From contig JALTID010000241.1 in NCBI GenBank assembly GCA_027004335.1, positions 1-6,148 of the forward strand: a stretch of DNA of 6,148 bases, read 5' to 3'. The position numbers and the translations under genes were made by a program. Shown here piece after piece: positions 5,326 through 6,148 of the stretch. The DNA is from JALTID01 sp027004335 [NCBI: bacterium] (lineage in GTDB: Bacteria; JALSQH01). The notes beneath the pieces were generated by a model. That model did no database searches. It saw nothing but the letters and a program-made list of their open reading frames with translations, and was not told where the DNA came from. Within the stretch, counting starts at the first letter, position 1. Each line of letters starts with the position of its first letter.

Positions 5326-6148
5326 TAAAAAAGAAGAAGGGAAGATATTGAGAGTTTTAAGAAGTATAGGGTTTATAGGTTTAGTGACTCTTTTTATCGT
5401 TATAGGGACAAAAGAGGTTTTTAGCCAAGAGAAAGGGCTTGTTCTGGAGTATGATTTTTCTGAGGGGCAGGGTAATATCTTAAAGGATAAAAGTGGTAAT
5501 GGGAACGATGGGGTTATCTTTGGAGCTAAATGGATAAAAGAAGAGAAAGGATATTCTCTCTTTTTTGATGGAGTGGATAATTATGTGGAGGTTAAACACT
5601 CCTCTTCTTTGGAAATAGGAAATGAATTTACTGTTGAAATCTTAGCAAAACTAGGAGAGAATCCCAAGAAAAAAGGTTTTGGAACCTATCGATTAATTAT
5701 TGGTAAGAGAGGTGAATTCTGGGATTCCAACAGCTCTTTTGCTCTTTACGTTGATCAGGGAAGCAGAGGTTTCACTGGATATACTAGATATGGAATGCAG
5801 AATACCTCTAAGAATAATGAAATTTATTTAGTCTCTTGCCCTGTGAGACAACCGAATATATGGCATAAGATAATTTTAATCAAAACGCGGAACAGTTTGG
5901 CACTTTCTGTAGATTTTTCTCCTTTAGTCAGCAAAAGTATCCCCAAAAAGATGATTTCTTCTGCTCAACCTTTAAGAATAGGTGGAGTCCCCGGCCGTTT
6001 CTTTAAAGGCTATATTAGAGAGATAAAAATGTATAATTATGCTAAAGAGACAAAAGGATTCTCTTTCAAGCCCAAAAAAGAAAGGAAGACACCTTATTTG
6101 GTTATGGTGACTTCTTTGGATGAAAGAATAAGTAGTACACCTCTTTTG
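5318..6148 (+). CDS. Exported LamG-like (concanavalin A-like jelly-roll) domain protein, 3' end outside the window
   Basis: The frame is open for 277 codons from the ATG at 5318 to the window edge with no stop. Residues 1-16 are basic, 17-31 hydrophobic (IGFIGLVTLFIVIGT), and VFS before Gln37 is a plausible signal-peptidase site, so the protein is probably secreted or periplasmic. Residues 41-245 match the LamG/Laminin_G_3 pattern: YDFSEGQGN, DKSGNGNDG, LFFDGVDNYVEV, EFTVEI, WHKIILI and LRIGGVPGRFFKGYIREIKMYNYA. This fold binds carbohydrate or calcium and is common as an accessory module of secreted glycoside hydrolases, lyases and sulfatases. After it, a basic linker leads into TPYLVMVTSLDERIS, which looks like the start of a second domain that cannot be named here. 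The gene overlaps the preceding small frame. The role is likely in polysaccharide handling outside the cytoplasm, by inference. Confidence 0.85.
   Translation, partial: MINKKEEGKILRVLRSIGFIGLVTLFIVIGTKEVFSQEKGLVLEYDFSEGQGNILKDKSGNGNDGVIFGAKWIKEEKGYSLFFDGVDNYVEVKHSSSLEIGNEFTVEILAKLGENPKKKGFGTYRLIIGKRGEFWDSNSSFALYVDQGSRGFTGYTRYGMQNTSKNNEIYLVSCPVRQPNIWHKIILIKTRNSLALSVDFSPLVSKSIPKKMISSAQPLRIGGVPGRFFKGYIREIKMYNYAKETKGFSFKPKKERKTPYLVMVTSLDERISSTPLL

Noticed and set aside
1-6148. CRISPR array, tRNA, rRNA, transposase or attachment site
   Set aside because: No spaced direct repeats, cloverleaf, rRNA motifs, transposase motifs or terminal inverted repeats were seen.

Overview
The window is an AT-rich stretch from a bacterium (bacterial Shine-Dalgarno sites, ATG/GTG starts), with every supported gene on the + strand and no visible terminator or promoter between genes. 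Gene content points to an anaerobic, poorly cultured lineage that degrades carbohydrates: a MtaA/uroporphyrinogen-decarboxylase-like methyltransferase relic, two soluble beta-propeller proteins, an archaeal/actinobacterial-type inositol-phosphate synthase, a PfkB sugar kinase and an exported LamG-domain protein. Omnitrophota, Aerophobetes or Poribacteria-like phyla would fit, but this is an impression from gene style, not a placement.

Layout. Bases 1-633 hold a decayed or mis-sequenced URO-D-family gene. Its C-terminal half is recognisable but split by a one-base frameshift near 407. It carries a Gly-to-Cys change in a normally conserved motif and has no intact N-terminal half in view. Bases 620-1810 and 1836-3158 encode two adjacent beta-propeller-like proteins. 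I count seven blade-type repeats in each, and neither has a signal peptide. Bases 3146-4249 encode a complete myo-inositol-1-phosphate synthase behind a strong ribosome binding site. Bases 4252-5208 encode a complete PfkB-family kinase starting at GTG. A short interval (5209-5317) holds one or two possible small peptides. From 5318 to the window end runs the 5' part of a secreted LamG-like protein that continues beyond the window.

The genes are packed as an operon: most junctions overlap or are a few bases apart (14-nt overlap, 25-nt gap, 13-nt overlap, 2-nt gap, about 6-nt gap, 8-nt overlap). Co-transcription of the two propellers, the inositol-phosphate synthase and the kinase is the best-supported inference. 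A plausible reading is an inositol or sugar-phosphate module: the synthase cyclises glucose 6-phosphate, the kinase phosphorylates an inositol or a related sugar, and the cytosolic propellers bind or process a carbohydrate ligand. The propeller functions and the kinase substrate cannot be read from the sequence. The most unusual points are the tandem pair of uncharacterised propellers next to inositol-phosphate synthase, a perfect palindrome placed in frame inside the kinase gene, and the ambiguous small cistron at 5205-5325.
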